DNA of 64,000 nucleotides from Nematostella vectensis (taxonomy: Eukaryota; Cnidaria; Anthozoa; Actiniaria; Edwardsiidae). The position numbers and the translations under genes are program-made. The notes under the pieces were generated by a model. It searched no databases. It was not told where the DNA came from and was given only the letters and a program-made list of their open reading frames with translations. The stretch covers positions 12,538,084 to 12,602,083 of the forward strand of contig NC_064044.1 of NCBI RefSeq assembly GCF_932526225.1, read 5' to 3'. Below, piece by piece: positions 21,301-32,800 of the stretch (positions are counted from its first letter, which is position 1; each line of letters starts with the position of its first letter).

Positions 21301-24300
21301 GCCGACAAGAAACAGATCTTACCTGTTGGATCTGAGGGAAGCAGTGAAGACTTGTTGGATAAGGTAGTCTGACATAAGGCAAGAGCTGACAAGAAACAGA
21401 TCTTACCTGTTGGATCTGAGGGAAGCAGTGAAGACTTGTTGGATAAGGTAGTCTGACATTAAGGCAAAGGCTGACAAGAAACAGATCTTACCTGTTGGAT
21501 CTGAGAGAAGCAGTGAAGACTTGTTGGATAAGTGAGTCTGGATCACACCCTGCCGAGCCGCAGATTCGATTCTGGGTCTTTGAGTGCTCAAAGTCGTATT
21601 TGCCATCTAGAACAAAGTACACAGGAGGGCCAACATGTAGATATTGCCGCATGTCCTTGAACCAGTCCAGTAGGAAGGAATCCTGGTGGTGAACACAATG
21701 AAAGGGTAAATAAAAGTTAGATGATTTTTTTTAGAGTAAACACATTGCTCTCTATATTGGGGACGGTGAATTGCTACTCCTCTCTGTAATGATGTTAAGT
21801 TTTGTCTCTAGCTGCGCACCATCGACATATATCAGGGGATGTTAAAGAACCACTAAAGACATTGGTCAGTAGTTTCATCTTCAATTGTAAACTGCATAAC
21901 GCAGTCGGTATTAACATACTGATATTTAAAACTCTACTCTGCATATGGTAAGGGACCAGGTACCAATTTTGCTATAAAGCACTAAATAGAAAAAAAAAAT
22001 GTGTTATGATTATATGTATGTACATGGATAGACAATATCTTTTTGCATAATGACATGTAACTTAAAGTTATACGTAGGATACCCTTACGACTCTAGGGTT
22101 CAAATAAGTCACAGGGCACTAAAACATATATCAACAATAATAACCTTATTCTTTTAATGCAGGATACAAGAAAAATATCTCTTTTCATACCTTAGGAAGT
22201 GCAATGTCTTGATCCAAACCAACAGATATATGTGGAGTCAAGGCGATACTTGTGAATAACATTCCAGTAAACAGAACAATCACGCATGGCCTGACAAAAT
22301 CTGAAAGCAGAGCTGGAGCGTAGAAGTGCTTCATGATCTGATAGATAAAGCCATCTTGCTCACGATGCTCTGTCTTCTTCTGCTTGACACAGCACATGAT
22401 GTCCCAGCGATTGGTTTCCTGTCGCTTGGCGTCAAGTGACATAAGAGCCACAAACCATGTGATCTGGAGGATGAAGTCAACGGCGACAGCGAAGGAGGCA
22501 TAGAGAGAGAAAACCTTAACTGCAGGCATGTCGGACATCGCACCTGGACAGGAAAGGAAAATCATCAGAACAATACTGTTTGACAGCATTACAGTGCTGG
22601 CAAAAAGAATTATAAGAACGACACTTTTGCAATTGAAATCAGTAGAGGATCTAGCTTTTTGTTCCATGATGTCTCACATAGAACACACTTTACTTGGCAG
22701 CCCAAGGGAAGGAGGAGGAGGATGCTCAACCCCCTAGACCCTCCCCCTAGATCTGCTACTGTTCATTCAATAAAGCAACTGTATATCCATAATAAGAGGT
22801 CTTCTTAGAGCAGGCTATCCATTAGGCAAGAGTTCAAAGCATATTGTACTAGAAGTATAGATTTTTTTTATGGAGGCTTTGTTATAAACCCAAGTCATTT
22901 GGTTGTCCACAGAAAACTCAAACTGACAGCATTGCAACAGATGAACTTACCAAATCCAAAAGCAACAGATTCTGAGAGTGATGAAAGTAGCATACTGGGT
23001 GCAACTTCACCAAGGGCACAACTGATCTTTTTTGAGACAGGCTCATTGCTGTAACGATTGATCCTCTGGTAAGCCTGGACCATGATGAAGAAGTTATCCA
23101 CCCCGACAGCTAGTACGAGGAACGGGATAACCTCAATGATGATTAAGGTGGCAGGCACGCCCACATAACTCCAGAAGCCGATGGAGCAGATGACAGAGCA
23201 CAGGACGATTATGATACCACAGAAGCCAAGGGTGAACTTGGAGTCAATCTGAATGATGTAACAGTATGTCATATCAGAAAAAAAAAACACATAAAATATT
23301 AATAACCTTTGCAGAGTTCACAGGCAAAGACAGACATTTTTTCTGAAATATTCACAATTACATTAGCAGATGAAATAGAGTAACTGAAAACCACAATGCA
23401 ATCAAAGCTACAGTACACAACAAGTGAATACAAATGCCAAAAAAATAACTCAAATACCACACTGTACTGTCCAGTACAGTGTAATGTTCCTGTTGTATAC
23501 TGTATAAACAGTGAATTTCTTGTCAAGAACACCATTAATTCCAAAATTCAATATTTAGGCTAAACTTGTTTTCTATGAAAAAAAACTGTTGACAGATCTA
23601 GTTTCTTCTTTGTTCCAGTCATCCAGTAAACAGTATTACTGTAGTCTCTTTCGCAGTCCTAGTAGCTCTGTGACATACTGTAACATGAACAGTATTGCAT
23701 GAAAGACATAATATATAGTTGTGAAGGAGACCAACCATAAATACATAAATGTGTTACTATACTCACCATGATTCTCTCACAGGAGTTGATCTGACCAAGA
23801 GCGATGGTAATGTAAACAAACATGATGGTATAGCTGACCAAGATGGTGGCAATGTCAGTCTCACTCTCACGGTCTAACTCGTCCTGAATCGACCTCTCTG
23901 ACGAGAAACTGATGGTCAAGTTACTGTTCTCAGGATGTTCGACATAGCTCTTCATGTGGTCAATAAACGCCTTCTCCCATGACTCTGCCTTGGCATTCTT
24001 CTTCTCATCCCTGTGGTTTTCCACGACGAACGTGATGATGAGGGCAGAGGCGTTGTTGTAGTCAGTCCCTTCAAAGCCTCCTAGGGCGATGTTTGGGTTG
24101 ACTGGAACACCGTTTTCACCAAGGCATGGGCCTCCACCCCACTTGAAATCTTCAAGAGATGTTGGAGCACTAAAGACATAAATGAACAGTGGTTCTATTG
24201 TTATTATCATTTTTGTTTATATCATTTTATGATCATTTTATAACTACATATAGTAAAAAAGAATAATTGATATAATCATCATTTGTAATTATTAGAGGGT

Positions 24301-26919
24301 TTTTTTTGCGATATCCAGGATAATTAATATCAAGACAAGTGGAATCAGGTGAGGTGAGGCAGAAACTGGTTTCACTTGGTAAAACATTGTTTATTCTAAA
24401 TATCACAAAAACTGAAGTCAACAATTGTTTTATTATACTGTACATTGATTCAGTAAAAAAACAGTCTTCAGGTTGCACGATTCTCAAAATAAATGCAAAC
24501 TTTTAACCAATCAGAACAAGATCATGAGTACAATGTATATTAATAAAACTGTGTGGTATGCACGGCTTCAATGCTTACCTGGTGCAGTAGAGAATGTGAT
24601 CGTGAAAATCGTCATGGAAGTAGTCAGCTGGGTGAGGTTTGTAACAGTCATATCCCAAACTTGTCCTACACTTGTTCAGCAACTCTTTGCTGTTCTGAAA
24701 ATACTGAAATACACTTTGTATGGTGCACTTGGTGTTCAGGGGTGCCAGCGGCTTAAAGCATACATCCTCAAGTGTGATGTTGGTGGTTTTGCCATTCTCT
24801 GTGTGTGGCACTACCATATCAGTGAGATAGTTCTGGAGATCTAATGCCTGTAGACAAACACACACAAAAAAAAGGTGTCTTATAGGGAGAAGAAAAACAT
24901 AATATAAGAGAGTTGAAGCCTATGGTAGCATGTCATCTACTGCTAACAGTACAAACCTTTTCTAGTAACGCATTTAGCCTAACTCTATCTAGAAACACTC
25001 CACACTATTGCAGATAAAAGAGTTATGTTCAAATATGATAGTAAAACTCCTGTCAGAGTAATAGGGGACTTGTGCTAAGGGATCACATGACTTTTTGGGA
25101 GGAAAACTAGCATACACTCGGGCTTTTAGTGGCAAAATAACAGCAACAAAAAGCAACTTATTCAGCAATTACAAAACAAGCCAGGTTTCTTTTATTTCAG
25201 AAAGGGTTTAGTTTCATTTTTAAAGATTTTATTTTTTCATCCTTCTCTGGTTGTGATGGGTGCAGTCATTTCTGATTTTTTTTGTTTGTTTTGTTTTGAA
25301 TTTGCCACCCAGAAAGGTCAAGCGATCTCTTAGCACAAGTCCCCTAACCTAGGTTCTTTACAAATAGTTATTGCCTGAAAACCTTTTTGTACAGGATAAG
25401 AAGTATCACAATCTGTAATTCCCATCTAACCCACCTGATTCAGTAAGTCCAAGTGGAAGATAGGTCCAAAAGGGATGAATTTATCATCAGGATACTGCTT
25501 GTAGCCTGTGTGATTCTGGGGATAATTTTGGTTAACTGTGATGATCAGTTGTTCTGTACGATAAAACGGTGAGAACTTGCTATCAAAAAGGTCCTTTTCT
25601 TGTCTTGCACGGCTCTGGGGAGCAGACCACAACTTGACTGGGTCTTTGATGATTGAATAGTAACCGACTCCCCCAGCAAGTATGCCAACAAAAACAATAC
25701 AGCCAACTATAACAGTATATGGATGATTACTGCACCATAGTCCCCACAAAGAGAAGATCTTGCGGAGCTTTTGTTCCATAGCTACGCCCATAACCTCAAA
25801 GCAACCAGGCTTTCGTGCGATTTCAACATTGATGACATTAGATGGAGGGCGTTCCTCAGTGTAGACTACTCCCCTTGCAACGACATTGTCTGGTAAACGC
25901 ATGTAAGCCGGCTTGCTTAAGATCTTGTAGCATGAGATGCCCATGAAGAGAATGAAAAACCCAATAAAGACCACCAGTAAGACAAAACTGAGGATGCTCA
26001 AGCCAATGATGGTTTTCTGTTTTGGGGTGGGAGGTTCTGGAGGAAGAACTGGACAAGACCCATGGCAATCTTGACAACTACACTTCGCTGATGTGCGGTT
26101 CGTGAGTGGATTAATGAAGCTTTCACTACATTTATAAGCAGTTTGGTTCATCCACGTCATGTTAGGGCGAATAATTTCAGGGTAATGAATGTCAAAGGGT
26201 GCTTGTCCGTTAGATGTACTCCCCATATACTCCAACAACTTTTGTGGGCTGCAAGTCTCTGCACTTTGACCACACAGCAAATTCAGGATTTTCTCATTGT
26301 TCCCAGGAAAAATAACATCCTTACAGGATTTGAAAAGCTGATCTTTGTATTCAGGGGCAATATAGTAGTTGATCGTGTTAATCATGTAGGGGGTGTACGG
26401 GGGAAAACCTACAACGCTTGTTGGGTCCATAAACAGTGATTGGTCCGGGCTACAAGTTGACTCGCAGTACATATCAAGCATGTTTTGCCAACAAGCAGGA
26501 CAGCGGCTTGTAAACTGGCGCAGCGTGTTCAAATTTGAGTCTAATGCTTCCAATTGCCTCAGGTCACAACAAGTCTTCCCACCTTGGGCTATCTTTGGAC
26601 AGAGGTTTTTCAAAATATTCATTGCTTTGGTGTCGTTCAATTCTTTTGCCGGTTCGTTATAAAGGCAATTCAACGCCGGCGTTTGGCCTGGCTCCGTGCA
26701 CTGGCCGTACCAAACACAGTACCCTTCTTTGTGGATCGGTGCATATTCTTCCGCCTTAAAAGTATAAAATAATAGTTAGAAACTGTAATTTTGGAATCTC
26801 CAAACTTAAAAGTGGTGTTGTTATGCAAGAAGACGAATGAGTCGGTGTTGTGAAAAACTCACCTCGGTAGTTGACGTGCACAGAGAAACCACTACTAAAA
26901 CAAACGCTGCGAATTGCAT
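12187..26919 (-). CDS. NPC1, lysosomal cholesterol/sterol transporter, 16 coding exons with two alternative last exons
   Basis: Exons in coding order: 26863-26919, 25435-26754, 24579-24847, 23767-24169, 22951-23248, 22191-22543, 21492-21682, 18772-18929, 18259-18385, 18123-18187, 17439-17574, 16817-16890, 16062-16219, 15611-15724, 14880-14954, then 12187-12387 or 13104-13268. All phases agree. The product is 1332 or 1320 residues (human NPC1: 1278). The order of parts is: signal peptide in exon 1; Cys-rich sterol-binding N-terminal domain; membrane segment near residues 267-292 after a proline-rich linker; a second near 364-386 followed by DPVKLWSAP; lumenal domain with [11 protein letters not shown]; sterol-sensing domain with [14 protein letters not shown] in exon 5; lumenal loop with [11 protein letters not shown]; and the C-terminal transporter half ([51 protein letters not shown]). 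NPC1 takes sterol from NPC2 and exports it through the lysosomal membrane. Introns hold the repeat arrays listed below. Confidence 0.96.
12853..13020. repeat. Imperfect foldback element between the two NPC1 last exons
   Basis: The left end GTTGGAGTTTTTTATTCGG and the right end, read in reverse complement as GTTGGAGTTCTATTTTGGC, are related. They continue for about 45 bases with indels. This explains why both strands show similar short ORFs here. It is a probable non-autonomous transposon remnant. Confidence 0.55.
12868..12873 (-). terminator. Candidate poly(A) signal for the proximal last exon
   Basis: TTTATT here reads AATAAA on the minus strand, about 230 nt past the stop codon of exon 16a and before exon 16b. 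It would allow mRNAs that end in 16a. It lies inside a foldback repeat, so the assignment is tentative. Confidence 0.4.
13104..13268 (-). CDS. NPC1 alternative last exon, proximal copy (16a)
   Basis: Acceptor CTTCTTCAG|ATCTTC joins exon 15 in the same phase as 16b. It encodes [18 protein letters not shown], then SYVGPR and a shorter 22-residue tail ending in EERAPLVAK and TGA at 13104-13106. Of the first 32 residues 28 match exon 16b, yet 20 of those 28 use a different codon, so the copies are old and both have been kept at protein level. The tail has ERAPLV, one residue off an acidic dileucine motif. The two tails share no obvious sequence. Confidence 0.85.
   Translation of the reverse strand: MFYFRMYVGIVLFGALHGLVFLPVLLSYVGPRTSMLRAAAAHTSSEERAPLVAK
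13801..14600. repeat. 32-bp minisatellite with about 21 CACGTG E-boxes in NPC1 intron 15
   Basis: The unit is GATCACGTGCTTCACATTGC followed by TCTACACAATAG, well kept from about 13980 to 14440 and more degenerate outside. I count about 21 exact CACGTG sites. Long plus-strand ORFs here are only a reading of the repeat. Confidence 0.9.
15107..15547. repeat. 77-bp tandem repeat in NPC1 intron 14
   Basis: The unit begins TAGCACGTTTCTCGCATCCT, continues through TATTGG and TCAAGGTGGCCACGGTAG, and ends GCGCGCGTCGTATCAGA. It occurs about five times plus a short first copy that lacks the TTATTGG part. It ends about 60 nt from the donor of exon 14 but holds no exon sequence that I can see. Confidence 0.85.
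17105..17290. repeat. GATGATGTTGATAAT-type microsatellite in an NPC1 intron
   Basis: Degenerate triplet-like repeats of GATGATGTTGATAATTAT and GTGGTGG lie between exon 12 (ends at 16890) and exon 11 (begins at 17439). No coding content is seen. Confidence 0.7.
18968..19096. repeat. Three tandem 43-bp copies in NPC1 intron 7
   Basis: TCTACCGAACCCGTAGCGCA and its continuation recur at 18968, 19011 and 19054. The first copy begins about 40 nt from the acceptor of exon 8. No exon sequence is included. Confidence 0.8.
19185..21533. repeat. 84-bp minisatellite made from the NPC1 exon 7 edge, 27 extra copies
   Basis: The true donor of exon 7 (CAACAG|GTAAGA, boundary at 21492/21491) is followed by 27 further copies spaced 84 bp apart; the first copy has one extra base (85 bp). 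Read on the minus strand, each unit holds about 47 nt like the exon 3' end (CTTATCCAACAAGTCTTCAC onward), the donor CAG|GTAAGATC, and about 37 nt of intron. Each also carries TTCACTGCTTCCCTCAG, a good 3' splice-site look-alike that sits 9 nt before the donor. The unit length is a multiple of three, so very long ORFs (up to 738 codons) appear on both strands; these are not genes. A 13-unit block (1092 bp) is itself duplicated: about 19290-20364 repeats as about 20382-21456. Confidence 0.95.
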
Positions 26920-27200
26920 TTTTTTCGTCAAATTCTATAAAAAAATCAATACTTTTCTAGTTCCACGTCCTCTCCTAAACGCTGCTAGAAAGATCTAATG
27001 CTGATTCCTGCGACAAATCCGGTTGAAACGCAAACTAAAGTTCAACGTTTGAGAGACAATCCAGTAAAGAAATCTGAGGGGTGTTGTTGAAGGGTAATAT
27101 ATGCGCGCGGGTGTCGTAATCACGGCGCTGATTGGTCAATTACCCAATCGAACCATCGACCCAGTGCGCGACGTCACTGGCAAAATAGTCACAAGACCTC
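26920..27200 (-). promoter_or_regulatory. Probable NPC1 promoter region
   Basis: Just upstream of the NPC1 start codon the sequence has two ATTGG/CCAAT boxes close together (about 27133-27152), a GTAATATATGCGCGCG stretch and a CRE-like GACGTCAC (about 27169). I see no good sterol-response element or CLEAR box here. The transcription start is not visible from sequence. Confidence 0.35.
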
Positions 27201-29862
27201 GGTAATAATGAGCCCATATATCCAAAAGTACAAAATACACGCGCACAAAACAATAGGCCCAAAAAAGCACGAAATGTGAGCCCTCAATTTAGTTAATCTC
27301 CAACATTTTCCCCATTCTTCGCCTTCCTTACTCGATTCTTTATCACAACTCCTTTTGCCTTTGTAGCTGTTTCCTTGTCATAGGGGATCTCAAAATAAGT
27401 CGACAGGTTTCCTAAATTAGAGATAGATTCTCGCGACGTGTTTTTTTAATACGTTTTAGCGTGTTTTTTCAAAAGTCCAAGGTCAAAAGCTTTTACCAAT
27501 ATCCCACTTAAAAACGACAATAAAGGAAATGTCAGTGCATGCAAACAGTCGATCGAATGTCACCATTGCGCAACAGGGCAAGGTTTAATTAACCAGCAAA
27601 ACTCGTACAGGACTGTGCAACTATCTACATAGTTCTGGTACCCTCAGAAGTGAAGGGGAGGGGGGAAGGGCAAAGTAATGTGGCAAAATTGGATGATTTT
27701 TAGTTTGTCGTGCGCTAAAAAGAATCAAAGTTTACAGTCATCTCGAGGCTACAGCAAAAGCAAAAAGAAGTGTCTAAAGCAACAGAGGAAGAGACATGGG
27801 CCTCGAAACAGATGTAATACCTTTCCTTCTAGCGCTCTACAACTAATACGCTCTACAACTGCATCTATTACCAAGCGCTACCATCCCACAACAGCACCTC
27901 CTGGGTACGCCCCCCCCCACCCCTTCCGCCACCTTCACCTCCTACTCCCCTACTCCCCAGATCTCTCTCCCCAATATATTTTTTAAGTTTAGGGTGCCGT
28001 GCTCGAAAATTATGTGTAACTGTATTTCCCAATCACCAATTGTTATACTTGATAATTGCACGCTCTCTGGACCACAAATTTATCCGACGGCGTTAGAATC
28101 CGTAGACTTTCGCCGAAAAATATTTAATGAAATTTGGCATATAACAATTATCTTATTAAGTTTTACTGATTCGACTTAAAAGAAATGCAACAAATCTTTT
28201 TCTCACTTCCTCTAGTTTTGACCCTTTGCCATACCATAGACAGACGGCTTTGTATCTGTGTATCAATATTGTCAAAAGTAGCGGCGTTTGTACTTTACTT
28301 ACTTCTGAATGGGTTCCCCAAAATATGTCACATATTCAAAATAATTATTGTAACCTAATGATAAAAGCATCGAGAAAGAAGCAAAAGTATATCCCGGAAG
28401 TGCTTTAAGGCGGTAATTTATAGTTTTGTCTGTCTACATAGCCATTAAAATGTTTTTAGAAAGTTTGACGAGCTAAACATTTTTAAATGCTGCTAATTAT
28501 GTTGCACAAGTTTTTGCAACCGTTATCTTTATGATATGATTGCACAAATTGACGCAACCTCTATATGAACCTAATCTCTCCAAAATGTAGTTTTAATGCA
28601 AAATCTATTTCCCATTATCTTTTTAAAGTCCATATAACCTTTCAGAAATGATAGACTTTGTCAGTTATTTATATTTTCATCTTCCAAATGGTATGTGGCT
28701 CCTATGGACCCTATAAAACACGCGTTCGCGCTCAAATCTGTAATATTGAGGTATTTTGGTCAACTTTGGGAAAAAGGCCGTTTGAACAGAAAGGCCCGGG
28801 TCCAGTCATTTGTGACGTAGATCGAGATGTCAACCAAATTACATAAGAAAACATATGCGGGCGCTAAACCGGTTCCCGTCATTTCTTAGTTATTGCTGAA
28901 GAGCTTTGTGTGGTTACAACTTTTACCGTCATCTTTATATCTCAACCTGGTAGTCAAATGATAATTTAACTCCAGGAAACAAATCTGCAAAATTTAGCAG
29001 ATATTTTTTAGTCTTTGAATTGTTTTTGCATTGTGCGCGCGCGCTTCATTCGCAACTCACGAGCGCGCGCTGTTTTTGAATTCTTCAACAAAACGATAAT
29101 TTCTTTTTTTCGCATATAATTCTCAATTTTAAATCATTCTTCGCTTTATTGTGGGTAGCATTGCAATTGAAAACACGTCGCCAGCAATATTTTGGGGGTA
29201 TTGCCGTCTCTGAATTTTAACGGATTTATAGGGTTAGGGTTGGGTTAAAAATACGTTGTTTCAGATTTTCCCGCCAAAACTTGGAATTTTTCACTCGATT
29301 CAATCTCCTTTCGCGCGGCCGGGAAAATTTTCAAAGATCTGTAGAAAATTCAAATTCAATTCCCTTTTCAGACTTTTTTTTATTCACTTTCGCATATATT
29401 AACAGGCTTTCGATGTAAACTGTCCGGAATTGGGTACCGTCCGTAATTGGGGCAACACACCGTACTCGACAAGCCCGCATGTAGGCATGGGTAAAAACAC
29501 CTGATACCCGTCTAACGCTACATTCACACCAAAACCATGTTTAGTTAAACAAGGTTTTTCTTTGCCTGATAACTTGCCAGTTTCTCATTGTGTTGAATTC
29601 TTACTTTACTAGCTAAATGATTACTTAGTAACATGTACAGCACAGTCTATTCAGTTTTGTTCTTGGTTCTGTCCACTCTTGGGAGATTTAGAAACCAGTT
29701 TAATTAAACCACCTTTAAACTAATGCGAATGCGGTATAAGTCTGAAGGTATGCATGCGGCACAGATTGTCTAATGATCAGACAATGCTAGCACGTTCGAC
29801 TCCGGGTTTACAGTTGAGGTTGGGCTACCTGTGTTCTTGTCCAGCGGTAGTCATTTCCCAAA
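27201..29862. other. Spacer between the divergent NPC1 and TANGO6 genes
   Basis: About 2.7 kb without a recognisable exon. It contains C-rich simple sequence (about 27907-27930) and a GCGCGCGCGCTT...GAGCGCGCGC inverted motif near 29036-29072. ORFs of 60-100 codons here show no family features. Regulatory sequence for either gene may lie within it. Confidence 0.5.
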
Positions 29863-29870
29863 ATGGCGGA
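29858..29870 (+). promoter_or_regulatory. YY1-like site over the TANGO6 start codon
   Basis: CCAAAATGGCGGA spans the start codon. It matches the AANATGGCGG core that YY1 binds, commonly found at 5' ends of broadly expressed animal genes, and it also gives a good translation start context. Confidence 0.4.
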
Positions 29871-32800
29871 CGCAGACTCGTGTCCTTCCATCGTTGTTTC
29901 TGCGATCCGCCTTCTCACGAGTACTTCACTTACTCCAAGTGGGCCGAAAGCACCACAGAGCTTTGACGAGATTATATCCTCCAGGTTAACTGCTTTGAAA
30001 TCCGCTCTCCAGGATGATAAACAATTGCAGGGGTTGTCTCTTCTTTTTGACAAAAGCCGGACAAGCAGAGAGTTCTGGATGAAATTTTTATCCATTGAGC
30101 AGGAAAATGAAGGCAATCGTAATCCCGTGAATATATTCGACGAGGGAAAAGATGTTCGATATTATGGTGATTCGAGATGGAGATTTGTAGAGACTTGCTT
30201 GCAGTTACTGATCGTCTTGAAAGATGTGATGCAAGAACTATCTAAAGCAAAGGAAACAGAAAGTGTTGAACCTACTTCGCGGGAATCAACTAACACCATC
30301 CCTGATAACACCCACCCCACTCCTTGTGACAATACTGACCCTACCCCTGTGAGGCCTAATGACCCAACCCCTGATACAGCTACTGACCCAACCCCTGTGA
30401 GGGCTACTAACCCTACCCCTGTGACAGCTACTGACCCTACCCCTGTGAGGCCTAATGACCCTACCCCTGTGACAGCTACTGTCCCAACCCCTGTGAGGGC
30501 TACTAACCCTACCCCTGTGAAAGCTGCAAAGGGTAGAAAAGCCCCATATGCTCCTAAACTGGGAGCAGATGCTCTTAGCATCTCTGATCAAAAAAGTGTT
30601 CTAACATGTGTCCAGTTTGTAGTTAGTTTAGGACTTTGTCCTTATCTGCTCCCTGGGATTGGTATCCCTTTAGAAAAGAGAACAGGATTTGGTGAATTAA
30701 TAAAGTCAGGGGGTTTGTTTGTAAGGAAAGAGAGGCATTTGTATAAATGTGTCTGGACATTGTTGGAATGTACCAAACACCCCACACTTGGGTCGGTCAT
30801 TCTGTCCAGGCATTTGGGAGATGTGTTGTCAGGGCTGATACAACTGGTTTTTGCACCACCACCAAGACAGAATAGCAAAAAGAAATCAGATTTGAATAGT
30901 AAAAATACAGCAGCTGTGAGCAAGATAGAAAAAGACATTAAAGATGAACAGGATAACCTTAAAAAGGAAACTCCAGATATTGGCACTAACACAGAAAAAG
31001 CAAGACTCTATAATTTGTCTCAATGGGAAAAGTACATTAGTACATCGGATGCTCAGAACAGAGATACTTTTATAACATTGTCTCAGCGGGAAGGATGTTG
31101 GTCTGAACTAGCTAGGCTGCTTAACCGTGTCTACCAGCCCATGGTTGTTAGAGAGCTTCTAGTTTTACAAGGCAGTAGCCTTGGTCCCACAAATGTTCAT
31201 GGAAATACCACAAAGCATGGAAGTGGAGAATTAAAAGGGGGATTCTCTCAAAGACCCCCTAGGTGGTTTGTCATTATCTGTGGACAGTTGCTCTCTGAAC
31301 GGCTTATGATGAAAAATGGTGTAATTGCTGTTCTTAGAGGGATCTTGGAAACACCTGGAGGTAATGTTCCTATATAATCTTATCTTTCTTTTTCCCAATT
31401 TTAATCTGCTTACAGACATGTAGAAAAATGTTTCACATTAGCTCATTTCACATAAATAAATGAGGATAATTTCTTAAGGTAACACCTACCATGTAACAGT
31501 AAACAAAATGTAAACAAAATGTCATCGAAGTTTGTACCATTCATCTTGGCTTTCAAAAACAAGGCAAATATGATTTAAACAAAAATTACTGAAATTGCCA
31601 AAGTCCATTTTCAATTGGAAAATCAGTCTATAACTCAAGGAAACAATAGAGAAGATTGTAGTCAGGAGATTCATGTTCAAGATGTTTACAGATGACTTGA
31701 AGATCAAATCTATATTAAAAATGTCATTTTCAGTAATAAAAAATTAACCATTCATAACCAAAATCAAGAATTTAGTCATTATTATATAGTTTCCATTTGT
31801 TCTCCAAATAAGTGGGGTTACAGTAAAGCCTATGGTGTTATATGATGTAGTTTGTTTTGATCCTTAGACCCAAGCAGTGCCCCTGACTGGCATAAATGCG
31901 AGATGGTTTCCAAGCTACTTGCCAACTGCCCAAGCCAAGCTACATCTGTGGATGTTTACTATGGACATGTTGGTCCCCAGGTAGAGTTGGATCCCCTTTA
32001 CAGATATCTGTAAGAAAGGTGATTGTAGGTGATTATGATGATAATGGTAGTGGTGATGATGATGATGATGATGATGATGGTGGTCGTGTCGGTGATGGTA
32101 GTAGTAATGACAATGGTGTTGTTAGTGGTAGTAGTAATGATAATGACAATGGTGTTAGTTGCAATGATGATGATAATGGTGGTAGTTGTACTGTAATGAT
32201 GATAATGGTGGTAGTTGTACTGTAATGATGATGATAATGGTGGTGGTAGTTGTAATGATGATAATGGTGTTGGTAGTAGTAATGATGACGATAATGGTTT
32301 TGGTAGTAGTAATGATGATGATAATAGTGGTGGTAGTGGTAATGATGATGATTATGGTGTTGGTAGTTGAAATGATGATGATAATGGTGGTGGTAGTAGT
32401 AATGATGATGATAATGGTGATAGTTGTACTGAAATGTTATGATGATAATTGTGGTAGTTGTACTGTAATGATGATGATAATGATGTGGTAGTAGTAATGA
32501 TGATGATAAAAGTGGTGGTAGTGGCAATGATGATGATAATGGTGGTGGTAGTAATAAGTTTGTCAGCAAGAAAGATGATAATAGTGATAGAATGTTATAA
32601 AGATCATTATTTTTTAGCGGTCACCCTAACAAATCCTGCATTCTGATTGGCTAATAAAGTGATCCGGAGATTCCTATATCTGTCCTAGGTCTGAGAATCG
32701 ATATTTTGAGCCAGCTGTTAGCTCAAAGTATGTTTTTGCTGGTGCTGTATTGTCAGTATTTTTAAGACTGTATTTCACGATAGGGACCTTTCACCTGGCA

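Noticed and set aside
19166-21382. Very long ORFs (738 codons minus; 349 and 321 codons plus) that look like repeat proteins
   Set aside because: The 84-bp unit is a multiple of three and lacks stops in several frames, so long ORFs arise on both strands by arithmetic. The region is intron 7 of NPC1.
19185-21533. CRISPR-like array
   Set aside because: Units are contiguous with no unique spacers, the DNA is eukaryotic and intronic, and the unit is an exon-edge copy. The same holds for the 20-bp and 32-bp arrays.
29225-29250. Telomere-like GGGTTAGGGTTGGGTT
   Set aside because: Only about two partial units; too short to be an interstitial telomere array.
30162-30581. 139-codon minus ORF rich in TGVGSV repeats
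   Set aside because: Antisense shadow of the coding repeat in TANGO6 exon 1.
32033-32569. 178-codon His/Tyr-rich minus-strand ORF
   Set aside because: Produced by the GATGATAATGG microsatellite in TANGO6 intron 2.
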